Positions 32,461 through 44,227 of a stretch of DNA of 64,000 bases are shown piece by piece (position 1 is the first letter of the stretch; every line of letters begins with the position of its first letter). Location of the stretch: assembly GCF_020509005.1 (NCBI RefSeq), contig NC_063016.1, positions 434,001-498,000 on the forward strand, written 5' to 3'. The notes below the pieces were generated by a model. That model did no database searches, was not told the origin of the DNA, and saw nothing but the letters and a program-made list of their open reading frames with translations. The position numbers were made by a program, and so were the translations under genes. The stretch comes from Fulvia fulva (taxonomy: Eukaryota > Ascomycota > Dothideomycetes > Mycosphaerellales > Mycosphaerellaceae).

Positions 32461-34828
32461 AATGGCTGTTCACTGTCTCGGTTTGTGGGGCTTGTTCGTC
32501 CTACATCTGAGGGCTTGCAACATATACTATGACAGCTTGCAGTCTTCATAGCAGGAGACAGAGATCGGATGCTATCAGAAGCCTTGTTCCGCAGAAGGAG
32601 TATGGGCGACTGATCCGCGCTGGAGTGTGGTCGGCAGGTGGCATCGGCTTTGCGAACTAGCGCCAGTTCACGCCGAGCACGGAAGTGTGAAGGCATGAGC
32701 TCCGGGATAGACGATGCTTCTGAACACGACCGGAAGATAGAAGTGTTGATAGTGCTCTGAGCGCGTCTATATGATGAAGCTGCTTCTTTTTGATCTGTCG
32801 GTGGTTTGGCTTTACGTCAATTTTGACCACATCGGTGGTTCCTGCAGCATTAGCATGTCCATACGCTCCAATTAGCAAGAATCAAGCTACATCTTGGACA
32901 GCTGACGAACACTCTCAACAGGGCCTCCGTATGGTTGAGTCACCGTTGTTGACCCACCGATTGGCCGTGACAAACATCACATGACCGTAATGTCATGCGC
33001 GACATACAATTGCTAGCCCAATGATCGCGTGCTACGTGCCGTAGAACAGCCCAGGCCAGGCGCTGTTGTTCAATCGGCCTTGACTTCCTTGCTCCAGCAT
33101 TACACACGATTGGCCACAAATAGGAACAGCAGTGCCCCGTCAGCAACCGTCATGGCATATGATGTGGTGGAACGTTCTTTAGACACGTGTTCGGAGTCCA
33201 GGTATCTGTGGTTGCACTGTGACGGAGTTTCCTGGTCGATTGTGGCGGAAGGTGAATTCAGGCTTCTTCGAGGTGTGTAGTTCTGTAGCATTTGCATTCA
33301 TCTGCCGCGGCCGTTGGGCGAAGAGTCGATTGAACGGTGTTGCTTGACCAGTCATCAGTAGTGTCGTTCATAGGCGATAGGCGCGAGACGAGTGGCTGTC
33401 CGATATGCATGTCGACCCAATGTTATATCGCACCTATCATGATGGGTCGGCAGAGGTTTGAGCGAACATCATGTCCGGTGTCCCGATCCAAACGTGGTGC
33501 CAGCAGTGCCGACCCGACGTATGCTGATCGCCAGCGCATCCTGTATCCTCCGTAGGGATGCACAGTGAGTGCAATATCGTTTCCTGGAAAGTCCAAGTCG
33601 CAATATGCATTTAGGTCGTGGTGCGCCGGCAGACGATGGGCAGCCATGCATCGGCAAGTCTAGATTCGGGTTGACAGATCCAAAGGTACTTCGGAGAACC
33701 TCGATGCCTTGCGAACGACATGGGTGGACATGCACATGGTAGCTACCACGCTGTCACCTCACGTCCAGGGATGCCCTAGGACAGTCAGTGACAGGAGAGA
33801 GACGGAGATTAGCGGACTGCCGTCATCTGGTTGCGGCTGTTACGTGGGGTCGATTCTGACGGCGTGAAGTGGTGATGCTGCAGGGTATATTGCAAGTGGA
33901 CATGTCGGTTGGTGGTGTTCAAGGTCAAGCTGGTGGGAGCAGGCCAAGTTTCCTGCCGCGTGTTGTTCTCCTCGCAGTCCACGATTACCATGTTGCCAGG
34001 GTGGTGCCATCTTGTGCGCGTGATGGTGTGCTGCTGCACGTGTGCTGCTCCTTCTGCTCGGTTGCAGCAGTGGTGATGACGTCGGCCAGTCACTTGTTGC
34101 CTGGTGCTGGTCAGCACGAACGACATGTGATCTGGCACTATGAGCTGCGACTTGGTGGCGAGGGAATGGTTCGCATGAGAAGTGGAAGCAGCTGGCGTAG
34201 AGGACCACAGAACGAATCTGAAACCCGTCACCGAAGTAGAACTAAAGTTCAAACATCTCTGGAGACTGGCAGTGGGGACGAGCCCCCTGAAAGTGTGTTC
34301 ACGGCAGCCTCGGTGGACGTGTGGCGAATGAGAGTGTCGCTGCAGCGGAAACAAGTCGCTGAAGTCAGGCACTGTCAGGCTAAATTCTGATTGCGACGTC
34401 CGATGAGATCATCTTGCATACGAGGCAGGCCAGACACCAGTTGACGCCAGAGTCGAGCAGCCCCCTCGGCATACTGATACCAGTGCATGCGCCCAATGCA
34501 GCCATCTTCGAATCACCGCGCAGCATGACCACGGCAAGTCGTACATTGCATTAGCTGCAGAGCCTGTCGAGAGAACCGCCGCTGCCCACGGAGAGCAAGC
34601 CGAAAAACAAGACGGACGCAGATTCTTGGACGCATTGACACTTTACCTGCAGCCGGCCGACCTGGCTGTGGATCTGGCCGTCGAGTGTGGCAGCCCAGCC
34701 GGACTGACGATACGGTAGCGAAGTGCTGAGATACGGGGCGCAGGCAAGACACGCCGGATGACATAGTTGGAGCTCTCTTGCTGCTGCGGCTTTGCCTAGC
34801 GATATTTCTAGTTGCAGTCTACAGCACT
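32461..34828. other. Long gene-poor region upstream of the RD/E-rich gene
   Basis: About 2.4 kb without a convincing gene. At 33809-34390 open frames of 187 (minus) and 173 codons (plus) lie opposite each other; both are His/Ser/Thr- or Val/Arg-rich and look like by-products of composition. No TE or RNA gene was recognised. Confidence 0.35.
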
Positions 34829-34856
34829 GCACGCACGCACGCACGCACGCACGCAC
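34829..34856 (+). repeat. (GCAC)7 microsatellite
   Basis: Seven perfect GCAC units (28 bp), about 0.7 kb upstream of the RD/E-rich gene. Confidence 0.95.
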
Positions 34857-35524
34857 CGGAGAACAATCTGTCAGCCCTATCGAGCAAGCCCACCACACCT
34901 CACATACCATACCATACACCGGTCCCGCCCGTCAGCAACAAGTACCGTACCGCGCGATACGATCCCACGATCCTTCGGAAAGAGCTACGACGACAACATT
35001 CTTAAGCAAGGCGGCGTGCCTAGCGTCTTTATCGACGGACGGGCCTGGAAGTATTTGACGCCCAAAAAAGGCGCGCTGTTGGCTTGCTCGAAGAATGTGA
35101 GCGAGGGTAACCCGGTCCGTCGCGCAGTTATCAGGCATCAAGCACTACACTTCCCAGCACAAAGGCGAGAAAGCGTCTTGGACTCCAGGTAAGAGCCCCA
35201 CTCCCTCTGGTTGAAGACAGCGGCAGCCCTGTCGGTATAGCCGCAACTTTTGCTGCGCTGTACGGCCTGCCCGCTGTTTTCGCAAGCACCACCTCATTCG
35301 CCAGCACTCCCCGATCATGGTTATGCCCACAGCCGGCGAGCAGCGAGACTAAGATCGCCTGCGGTTGACTTGTCCCGCCTGCGAGCCGTGCGAGCGAGTA
35401 TCACTACCGCACCACTCTACTGCACCTCTGCTACACAGAGCCCTCCCATAGCCACACTGGCCTCGTTACACAGCAGCGGGCATCAATCTGCCGCCAAGAA
35501 GGGAAACAGTCACTGACCACCGCC

Positions 35525-38500
35525 ATGGAGCAGTCACAGGCAAACTTGAAGCGACTGCGACCAGTCTCGCTCTCCATACACGTCCCGCGAGTCAAGCCCG
35601 TTGCTGAGATCATTCTCCCTCGAGCCATGTCATACAACCACCGTCCACTCTCGCCTGGCGGGCGCCGTGTGCACAACGTTGGCCGCGTGTCCGACCAGGC
35701 GCTCAACAACCCATACTACGACCAACGGCACAACTCATATGCTTCACCGCGAAGCAGCGGAACCACCTTCAGCGGCGGCACCAGCGGCGTCATACCGATT
35801 TCCACGCAGACATTCGTCAATGTTCCACCACCAACTCAGGCTCGACCAGAGCAGCGATATGACTCCTACTCAGGCCGACCGCTTGACTCTAGTGGCAGAC
35901 CACGAAAGTCCTCGCTGGTGGACGTGAACCGAGCAAGCAGCTCGACCACACAGCTGCCAAGCCGAAGCCGACCGACCGTCATCCAGCAGGACTATGGTCG
36001 TCCGGCCTCCCCCAAGAAACCCGTGCGAGAAACGACTTCCACCACGAGCGACTACTACATCACACCCGCTTCTTCCATATCGCACAACTCTCACAACACC
36101 TCTACAGCAACGCACAAGAAGCTTTACGCCGTAGATGATGGGACCGCCAAGCTGGTAGCTGACGTCAACATGCCTGCCCCCGTCCATGCAGGGGGAGAGA
36201 GGCACCACAGGAGAAAAGAAAGTGTCGAGCGTGGATACGCAAAGCCTGGTGCGGAGCGTGAGCGTGGTAGGAAGCACTACTATACGAACGGCACGCTCAA
36301 TCGGCCAAGAGATAAGAGCATTGACGATGAAGGTGCATACGAATACACCGATCCTGCTGCCATGTATAGAGACACAGAGCCACGGTGGAGGCCTGAAGCC
36401 CGGCAACGACGAGGCAGCTTGGACCGTGGAGGTGCCGCGAGCCGTGAACGTCCAGTCAGTGTACTCGACCCAACATTTGGCACCCGAACGAGCACCAAGG
36501 AAGTCGGCCCGCCGCCAAGCACTCGAGGATGGGATAAGATCAATGACAACCTTGGCCGCACGTCTAGCGTCAGAGACCCTCCTCGAATTGCGCAATCGCC
36601 CACCAGAGGGAGGACTCACCAGGATTCGGCGTATGCAGACCCTCGTGACCAATACTACGTGCCGCCAAGGACCAACTCCATCGACCGCAGGCAAACGATC
36701 CACAATTACGACAACGCTTACGACTATGAGGACTTTCGAGAGCCAAGGCGGGAACGCAGGCAGAGCATCACGCGCGAAGGTGGTCGTACCGGCGATAGGA
36801 GTCTCGAACGCCGAGGCTTTGGAATCAACCGAGCGTTGTATCGCCCAGAGAGCCAGACAAGGTATGGCGGACGAGATGCAAGAGCTAGCGATGAGAGCAT
36901 CGACTACGCACGACAGCCCCAAGCCTCTGGCTTCGTGGCGCCAGTATATGTTGCACCGGTGGAACCTCATCGCCGCGAGACCGCTCCAGCCTTCCCAAGC
37001 CATGATAGTGCTCGCCTAGAGCAGGAGAAGCGGGACCGGGAGTCTTCTTACCTGCAGCCTGAAGGCCATAGAAGGACTCGGGAGCGTGGTAGCTCCGACG
37101 TTCGCGATTACTCCAAAATACGTGACCGAGACATCTCCAGAGAGCCTCGACGTCGCGATGACACAGCGTACACGGATGATTACGATCGTCCACGCGATCG
37201 AGATTATGAACGTGATCGTGAACGGGAGCGGGAGCGAGCTCGTCAAATGGATCCTCCTTCAAACCGCGAACACGAACGTCACCACGAAAGGAGGTCAACT
37301 GCAGATCGTAGAGAGCAAGATCGTGAGAGAGATCGCGACTATGGTCGAAAGGAGAGCTCCCGCAAGGAGGACAGCCCTCGACAAAGCACTGACGCTGGTA
37401 ACTCGAAGCCTGGTCTTGCACAAGCTGCAACTGGTGGTCTTGCCGGAGCTGCAGCGGCTTTCGGGCTCAAAGGTTTGCTAAACAAGGTGACTGAAAAGCG
37501 TGACAAGGATAAAGAAGACGATCGAGACCAGGACAGGGACGACCGCAAAGACCGAAGCGATCGCAAAGAACGCGATGAACGCAGGGAACGTGACGAACGC
37601 AAAGAACGTGATGAGCGAAAGGAACGCGATGAGCGAAAAGAGCGCGAGGACCGTCGTAGTGGCGAAGACCGCGACTCCGACACACGCACACGTGAGAGGC
37701 GGCCTGCGAAAACGGCCAGTGATGAAGGACGAAATCCCGAACTTGACCGTCAGCGAGACAATGATCGCGGTCTTGGCTTTGCTTTCGAAGCTCCCCCAGA
37801 GCCGCCTCGCAGCGCTCCTCCAAATGCGGCTGAATGGAACATGAGCCAGGAACGTCAAAACGAACGTATTCCTGGAGAGTATCCCACGCAAGAGCGCAAG
37901 CCAGACAGAGCAGCTGAGTGGAGTCAGCCCTCCAACAATGAGCGCATCCATGACAGCAGGCCGGTCCAGGATCGTGACCAGGATCGTGCTGGAACGCGGG
38001 ACTTTGCCGATCGCGAGCCATCAAATGCTGGCGCTAAAGTGCAAATGCCTAGCGCACCACTTGATCCTGCAGAGGAAGACTACCGCCGCCGCATGGAACA
38101 AGTTCAACGAGAGCTGGGACGTACTAATGCCGAAGATCCACGTGGTTCCGACTCTGATCCCGACCGCGAACGCCGTAGGAGAGAAAGAGAGTCGCGCCAA
38201 CGAGAGCGCGAGGCACGCAACGGCGGTCCAGGATCCAGCTTGTCCAGTGGTATCACTGACATGCCTCCGTATCCGTCAGCAAAGACAAGCTTCGAGCCAG
38301 ACAATCAGTCCACAATGACAGGCCAGACTGGCACGAACACAGCCTCATCCTTGGGAGGCGAGTTGAGGAGGAAGCCGAGCATTCTCGACCAGCCTATGAC
38401 TGATGAGCCAGCGCAAATGGCGCAGATCATCGATAACACCCAAAGTGATCGGCGCGAGAACCGCGTCCGCATTGTTGATCCTCCTACGGATGAGGAAGAG

Positions 38501-39426
38501 AGAAATAACAAGCCGAAGGGTATCCTCAAGAGGCCAACCCAGAAGTTCCCGGAAGACCCGAACGCCGTTCGTGAAGGTGTTGCACCACTTAAGGATGTAA
38601 GCCATTCCACATCATAATTGACAACGACAATAAGCTGACCACAGATGCTATCCAGGCTACAAAGAAGGGCATACCTCCCGGCGCCAGGTGGACCAAGATC
38701 GATCGTCGCCTTGTCAACCCTGAGGCATTGGAAGCTGCACATGAACGCTTCGAAGAGCGTCTTGACTGCGTCATTGTACTTCGAGTGTTGACGAAGGAGG
38801 AGATCCAGAAACTCGCTGACCGCACGCGCGAGATCAGAGGTAAATATCGCCACCCGTCTCATTTACACACCCCTCAGTCTATAGAGAATCAACAGTACAG
38901 CACGGAGGGAACACAACCTGATGATTGGCATCAGAACAGAAGCAGGAGCAGATTGCCGAGCTTAAGCAGGCCCCTACCCTCGCCTCTGCAACGTAACGAC
39001 TCTGATACTGCAGCTTTCACTGCGCAAGAAGAGCGTACGGCCCAGGGGCGTCGGGAAGGACTGGGAAAGCGTCGTGCGTGGACATATCATCTGGGACAAG
39101 GTCTGCGCGATATTCTTGTCCATTCACTAACACAACTTGAAGACAAGCGACACGAGGAAGACAAACATGAGCGAAAGTCATCACGCCGACCCGACCGCAA
39201 CCGCGAACGACGAGACCGAGGCGAGTACGAGTACAGCGATAGTGAAGACGAATTCAAGGAGAAACAACCCAAGATGCTCGAAGCGCCTTCCACAGTTGGT
39301 TCCACGAGCAACGCGGACTTTATCCGTGATAGCCGCGACCGAAGACACGAGCGCGATCGAGAGGCTGAGCCAGCCTACATGAGCGGCGGCAATGGCAGGA
39401 AGGACGAGTCACAGAGTCGCTACTGA
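35525..39426 (+). CDS. Large charged, disordered protein with conserved C-terminal fungal domain (DUF8035-like)
   Basis: Exon 1 runs 35525-38596 (35627 is an alternative ATG giving MSYNHRPLSPGGRR). A 59-bp intron (GTAAGC, CTGAC, CCAG) leads to exon 2 from 38656, giving the conserved block VAPLKDATKKGIPPGARWTK..FEERLDCVIVLRVLTKEEIQ. I associate that block with a fungal domain of unknown function (DUF8035), from memory. After REIR (about 38843) one or more further introns are likely before the final charged segment ending at 39426, because 38845-39125 reads poorly; exact borders are unresolved. The first thousand residues are rich in Arg, Asp, Glu, Ser and Tyr, with RERERE runs and a small GAAAAFGLKGLL hydrophobic patch near 37460. 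A large scaffold-like or nuclear protein is inferred. Confidence 0.75.
37568..37657 (+). repeat. 18-bp coding tandem repeat (five units)
   Basis: Five consecutive 18-nt units, starting GAACGCGATGAACGCAGG, encode repeats of ERDERK. They diverge mainly at third positions, and the last unit is more diverged. They form the most regular part of the charged region. Confidence 0.85.
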
Positions 39427-39790
39427 TGAGGCGGCGCAGGAACGTCGGTCGATTGGGTGTGATCAGGCATCGGCATTGCAAGGATTTGGCGTTATCGTGA
39501 CGTGATTTAGCATACGAAGCGATCAGGCGAGAGGCTTACGCACCAGGTAGTGAGGCGTCCTACTTTTGCTACACAGCGCAAATACCCATTTGATGACTTT
39601 ACGACTATATCAGTACCTTTACCAGCACAAGTAGACGGAAGAAGGAAGAACAAGCTTACCATATAGACTTCGAGACCGTCTTGGTCCTCTTGATCTGCAT
39701 TTGACATTGACAAAGCGCGGAACTGAGAACGCGCGGGGTTTCCTGCTGAGCGAGCTCCAACTACACAGCTCAGAAGCGGCGCCAGACATC

Positions 39791-41286
39791 ATGACAAACA
39801 GCACCTCGGACCACTACTATAATAAACGCAACGACGTCCTCATCGGCGAAATCTTCCACTCCCAACTCGCCGACCTCCAAAATTTCACATCAAGCTCAAG
39901 CTCCCAACGCCCTCACGCAACCGCTACGAAATCTTCACCAGCCGCCCTTGGCCAAACCCCTCCGAGCATGTCCGGCCATACCACCCAACCCGACGGCGAA
40001 CCTAAACCAGGTTCAGGCGTCCCAACCCACGCCCACGCCGACAAGGACGGCCACTTCCGCCGGAAAGATAGTGCCTTCCGCGACCGCATCTCGAGGGATT
40101 CTAACGCCAAGTTTCCCGCGGAGGGGGGGCGGTATGCGTTGTATATGAATTATGGGTGTCCGTGGGCACATCGGGCTGTGCTTGTTAGGGCGTTGAAGGG
40201 GTTGGGGGATGGGGCGACGGGGAGGGAGGGGGTGGTGGAGATGATTGCTACGGTATGTATTTGTGCATGTTTGTGGTCGTGGGTTTTTGGGGGAGGGCGT
40301 GGATGGAGGGGTGTGGGTTGTGATTTTTTGGGGGGGGGGGGCTGATGATTGAGTTGATAGGATTTCGATTTGACGGAGAATGGATGGTTGTTCACGGGGA
40401 AGAATGGGAGTGAGGAGAAGGATCCGTTGTATGGGTTCAAGGGTCTGAGGGAGTTGTAAGTTTGACGGCGAGGTGGTGGGGCGCGGTGATGGGTAGGGCT
40501 GACGTGTGGGCTCTGCAGGTATATCAAAGTTGATCCGGAGTATACTGGACGATATACTGTGCCTTGTCTCTTTGACAAGAAGACGGAGACGATTGTGAAT
40601 AACGAGAGTAGTGAGATTATCAGGATGCTCTATACGGAGTTTGACGATTTGCTGCCGGCGGAGTTAAGGGAGGAGAATAAAGAGGGTGGAGGATTTTATC
40701 CGGAGCATTTGAGGAAGGAGATTGATGAGATGAATGAATGGGGTGAGTTGAGAGCATGGTGAAATCTTGCAACGGCCGAGAAGGAAGCTGATTTGTGACA
40801 GTCTACAACACCATCAACAACGGCGTCTACAAATGCGGCTTCGCCACAACCCAAGAAGCTTACAACACCAACATCCACCCCCTCTTCGCCTCCCTCGACC
40901 GCATCGAATCGCACCTCTCCTCCCCCTCCCATCAACCCTTCCTCTTCGGCCCCTACATAACCGAAGCCGACATCCGCCTCTACACCACCTTGATCCGCTT
41001 CGACTCAGCGTACTACACCATCTTCCAATGCAACCTCAGGTCGATCCGACACGATTATCCCAACATTCACCTGTGGCTGAGGAGGTTGTATTGGGATGAG
41101 ACGGAGAGGACGAAGGGGGTGTTCAGGGAGACGAGCTTTTTGGAGGCGTATCGGTACGGGTATGCTAGGGCCAGGGGGAGGATGTTGAGGGGTGGCAAGG
41201 ACCTGGAGGATGGGAGGGAGATTGTTGTGCCGGGTGGGCCGGAGGTGGGGGTGGAGGAGTTGAAGGATGGGCAGAGGTTGGAGTAG
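39791..41286 (+). CDS. ECM4: Glutathionyl-hydroquinone reductase / Xi-class GST (ECM4/GTO type)
   Basis: Four exons, 39791-40252, 40361-40455, 40519-40742 and 40802-41286 (421 aa); introns of 108, 63 and 59 bp all start GTATGT, GTAAGT or GTGAGT. The catalytic Cys123 sits in NYGCPWAHR, the signature of enzymes that reduce glutathionyl-hydroquinones and use a Cys instead of the Tyr/Ser of classical GSTs. Preceding [20 protein letters not shown] and downstream [11 protein letters not shown] and [20 protein letters not shown] are family landmarks. The N-terminal about 85 residues are a Ser/Pro-rich extension, longer than in yeast Ecm4. Intron 1 contains a run of 12 G (40330-40341). The stop is only 45 bp from that of the convergent HET gene. 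Confidence 0.92.
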
Positions 41287-41331
41287 TGAACGTAGCACCT
41301 GGTCCGTGGCGAGGCTGGTAGATAGAATCCA

Positions 41332-42560
41332 TCAGCTCCGAGCATTGCCGGTAAAAAAACTAGGCAGATCCTCCTGTGTCAGAGAATGTACACGAGGCCC
41401 CGAGCCTTGCCGCACAAGTATAGTCTCGACCTTCAAACTAGATGTATCGATGGCGGCTGATGCAGGTACCACCATGTCTGGGAGTAATCTTGCGAACTGA
41501 TTCGTACCGGACAGCAGGCGGATAATATAGATAGCAGCTCGATGAGTAGCACCACCTCGTCCTACCAAGCGACAGTCGAGCAGCCCGAGGTAAATATTGC
41601 GAGAGAATTGAATCAATGGCAGGGTAATCTGGAGTCCTTTATTGGTCATTGAATAAGGCTGTGCCTGTGCACAATTTTGAGGACGCGCAGCCATGATGGT
41701 TGGAGCAATCGAGCTGAAGTGCGAAGGCTCGTCAGCTAACAGTCCTGAGAGCTGGATTCGGCCCGCGCGCTCTTCTCGTGCGCTGCTGGTCCAGCAGAAG
41801 ATGGAGGAATCGTCAGACTGGTCTAGTAGTGTCTGCTGGAGTCTGCGAAATGCTTTGCGGCCCTCTCCGTACAACAAAGGCATGTTGACATTAAAGATCC
41901 CGAGCAGACTGTACGCAATGTCTTCCTCGCGAGTCGTGATTCTGGTGGCAGCCCAGCTCATACGTGTTGCGATACTTCGCTCGTGAATGACTCCAGGCCC
42001 AGCAGCTATGATATCCTCGGCAAAGTTCGTAGCGCTGGTTATCTCAGCCACAAGTGAACGCCGATCATCGTGCGCACTTGTTGTAGAAAAAGGCCACAAA
42101 GGTTTCCCAGACGAAACGAAGAATTGAACGCTTCTTGGTACCAACGACTCTTGCAAAGTCCAGCCTCGTGAGAACCATCTGCTGCTGCGAAACTGACAAC
42201 GGAATATGTCAAAATCCACGTGAGTTGGAGTGTTGACGTCCTTAAGATAGACATAGCATGTTTCGGCTCTGTACATGGAATTGATGGCTTCTTGTAGCTC
42301 AGCACTGCTGGACTTATTAATGCAGCAGGTGTCAATCCAGACGTGTTCCGTCTATGCGATCGGGCTTGAGACACTGTGAAGTGAATCTTGCGCAGTCCGT
42401 CCCTCGCATGTGCTCTCCCGGATGCGATATCGCTGTACAAAACCTCATCGTGCCCCCAGGTATGGGATAGAATGGCATAGCTCGGCACATCAGATCCGAT
42501 GAACTCCTCGAGCTCTAGCCGGCCAGACTCGAGCAAGGCTGCAACATGGAGAAGCCTCAT
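41332..42560 (-). pseudogene. Heterokaryon-incompatibility (HET-domain) gene with frameshift
   Basis: From ATG 42560 the minus strand gives the standard HET start MRLLHVAALLESGRLELEEF, PSYAILSHTWGHDEVLYSDI and GLRKIHFTVSQAR. The expected next block, VWIDTCCINKSSSAELQEAI, is in another frame. It leads into MYRAETCYVYLKDV, SRGWTLQESLVPRSVQFF, IATRMSWAATRITTREEDIA and YSLLGIFNVNMPLLYGEG, then a C-terminal domain to the stop at 41332. The break is at about 42342-42365, and no GT-AG intron of usable length spans it. HET proteins trigger cell death after fusion of incompatible hyphae; this allele looks inactivated. Confidence 0.8.
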
Positions 42561-42889
42561 GGCTAGGGCCGTCAGCCTCCGGTGTAGCAGTAAGTTGCTC
42601 GATATCTCGATGCGGCGGCAGTGCTCATATGCTGTACCACGATACCGCAAGACCAAGCTGGTCATGTTGAGCTTGGTGAAGCTCGTGGGCCCACACCAGC
42701 TGGAGACGCAGTAGAACATAGCGCGCAGGACACTACTGCGAACAGCTTGAGTGATCAAGTCCGATTGGTTCGGTAGCCGTTTGGAGTCGCAATACGCGAT
42801 TGACCATAGACAAGTGAGCCCTCCATGTGCTCCAATGTCCGAGGCAGTAGAGAGTCGCTGGTTGATATCAAACGAATATTTACCAGTCA

Positions 42890-44227
42890 CTAGTCGATCT
42901 CGTCGAGGAAAAGACCGCTCCGCTGTTGATCCGTTGAAGTATTCCTCAACAGCTTGTCTATGTCATCAACTGCGGCTTGAGACGCAACATCAGAAGCTGC
43001 AGCAGTGTGGTCTCCTGGGTGAAGTTGCATCGTAGGTGGTGCTGGATGCGATGTCGCTGGCACACGCCCTTCTTCATCAGAGCCTGCAGAAGGGTACTTG
43101 TCAGAGTCAGAAGCTTGATCATGGTTTTGAGTGCCATTCTCTGATGAGATGGCGTTCTCAGCTCCTGCTGTCGCTTGCTCTGGCTCAAGCTGACCCTCCT
43201 CTTGTGCTTTGCGTAGCTGCTCGCCCCACAGCAGAGTGAAGTTGACGTTGAAGTAGATGTCTCCAGTCTCTCTATTTTTGAAGACGTAACGTAGACAATG
43301 GGTCTTCTCTCCGATGTACTTGATGACCTTGAGGCTGAAGCCCGGGAGCTTCAAGGCGAAGTTGGCAAAGTCCAGGTAAGGATTATAGAAATCTCCCTGA
43401 TACAGCCTTCCCTTCTCGAAGACCAGCGACTCGCGGTTTTTGGCGTCTAGGAAGAACTTCCTCCGCTTCTCGTTGTTGTCTGGAATACCAAGCCTCTCCC
43501 TCACTGCTGTTCCAGATCCATCGGAGCCATCACTCAGCACGCCGGGGGCCGGAAAATCTTGACCTTCTTGGTACGTATCACCAATGCGAAAAGCAAACCA
43601 GCAGCTCAGACTTGGCCCATATAGCCAAGGCTCATCCGCGTACACATCACAACTCAGACCGGGATCAATGAATTCCTTCACGATTCGAAAAGCAGTGTTG
43701 AAGCCTGGCGGTATGCGATCTCGAATCGGATGATCTAGATCATTGCCCCAGACAGTATCGACCGAAGGAAGGTCTTGCTTCGGGACGAAGCTGAAGCCCA
43801 AAGAGTATTGATCCTTCTGATGCATAGGATGCTCTAAGTAGCTCGCCGTCGATGGACTAGTATCTGGAAGGCCTCGAAATCCCCGAACGCGAACGTTGAT
43901 CTTCACAGTGAGGAACTCATTTTCGATTGTTGTCGGGGTGTCAGTATTGACATGGATGATCTTGTGTTGCTTCAAGTCATATGATGGTCCAGCTGTAACT
44001 AAGAGTCGATATTGCTCGGCCTCTTGGGAGTCAACTGAATCGGTGCCGCCACGGCCTGCTGCACGTGCTATCTTCGACTTCACTGAAGTCATGACTCGGA
44101 TGTCTCTTTGATACCTGCTGAAATCGTGATGATGATGGTTGCTCATGTCTATCATGCAAGCATTGCTGTTTGCCTTGAAATGCACTAGTACTAGCTCAGA
44201 TGACGTAGATGTCAAGGTGAAGCCCAT
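42890..44227 (-). CDS. DUF1769 family protein
   Basis: An intronless 445-codon frame from ATG 44227; ATGs at 44155 and 44146 (MSNHHHHDFSRYQRDIRV) give shorter alternatives and the latter looks the more natural start. The family core is clear: NEFLTVKINVRVRGFRGLP, PGFNTAFRIVKEFIDPGLSC, DVYADEPWLYGPSLSCWFAF, then KFFLDAKNRESLVFEKGRLY. DUF1769 proteins are conserved across fungi, mostly without known function. The last 110 residues are a polar tail. A separate short frame just upstream (44422-44234, reading CYQYDLLAATGTAFVLDFNH) has protein character and might be an unrecognised 5' exon. Confidence 0.85.
   Translation of the reverse strand: MGFTLTSTSSELVLVHFKANSNACMIDMSNHHHHDFSRYQRDIRVMTSVKSKIARAAGRGGTDSVDSQEAEQYRLLVTAGPSYDLKQHKIIHVNTDTPTTIENEFLTVKINVRVRGFRGLPDTSPSTASYLEHPMHQKDQYSLGFSFVPKQDLPSVDTVWGNDLDHPIRDRIPPGFNTAFRIVKEFIDPGLSCDVYADEPWLYGPSLSCWFAFRIGDTYQEGQDFPAPGVLSDGSDGSGTAVRERLGIPDNNEKRRKFFLDAKNRESLVFEKGRLYQGDFYNPYLDFANFALKLPGFSLKVIKYIGEKTHCLRYVFKNRETGDIYFNVNFTLLWGEQLRKAQEEGQLEPEQATAGAENAISSENGTQNHDQASDSDKYPSAGSDEEGRVPATSHPAPPTMQLHPGDHTAAASDVASQAAVDDIDKLLRNTSTDQQRSGLFLDEID

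Noticed and set aside
33809..34390. Two opposing frames of 187 (minus) and 173 codons (plus)
   Set aside because: They overlap almost completely, have biased low-complexity composition and show no domains or introns; at most one could be real and neither is supported.
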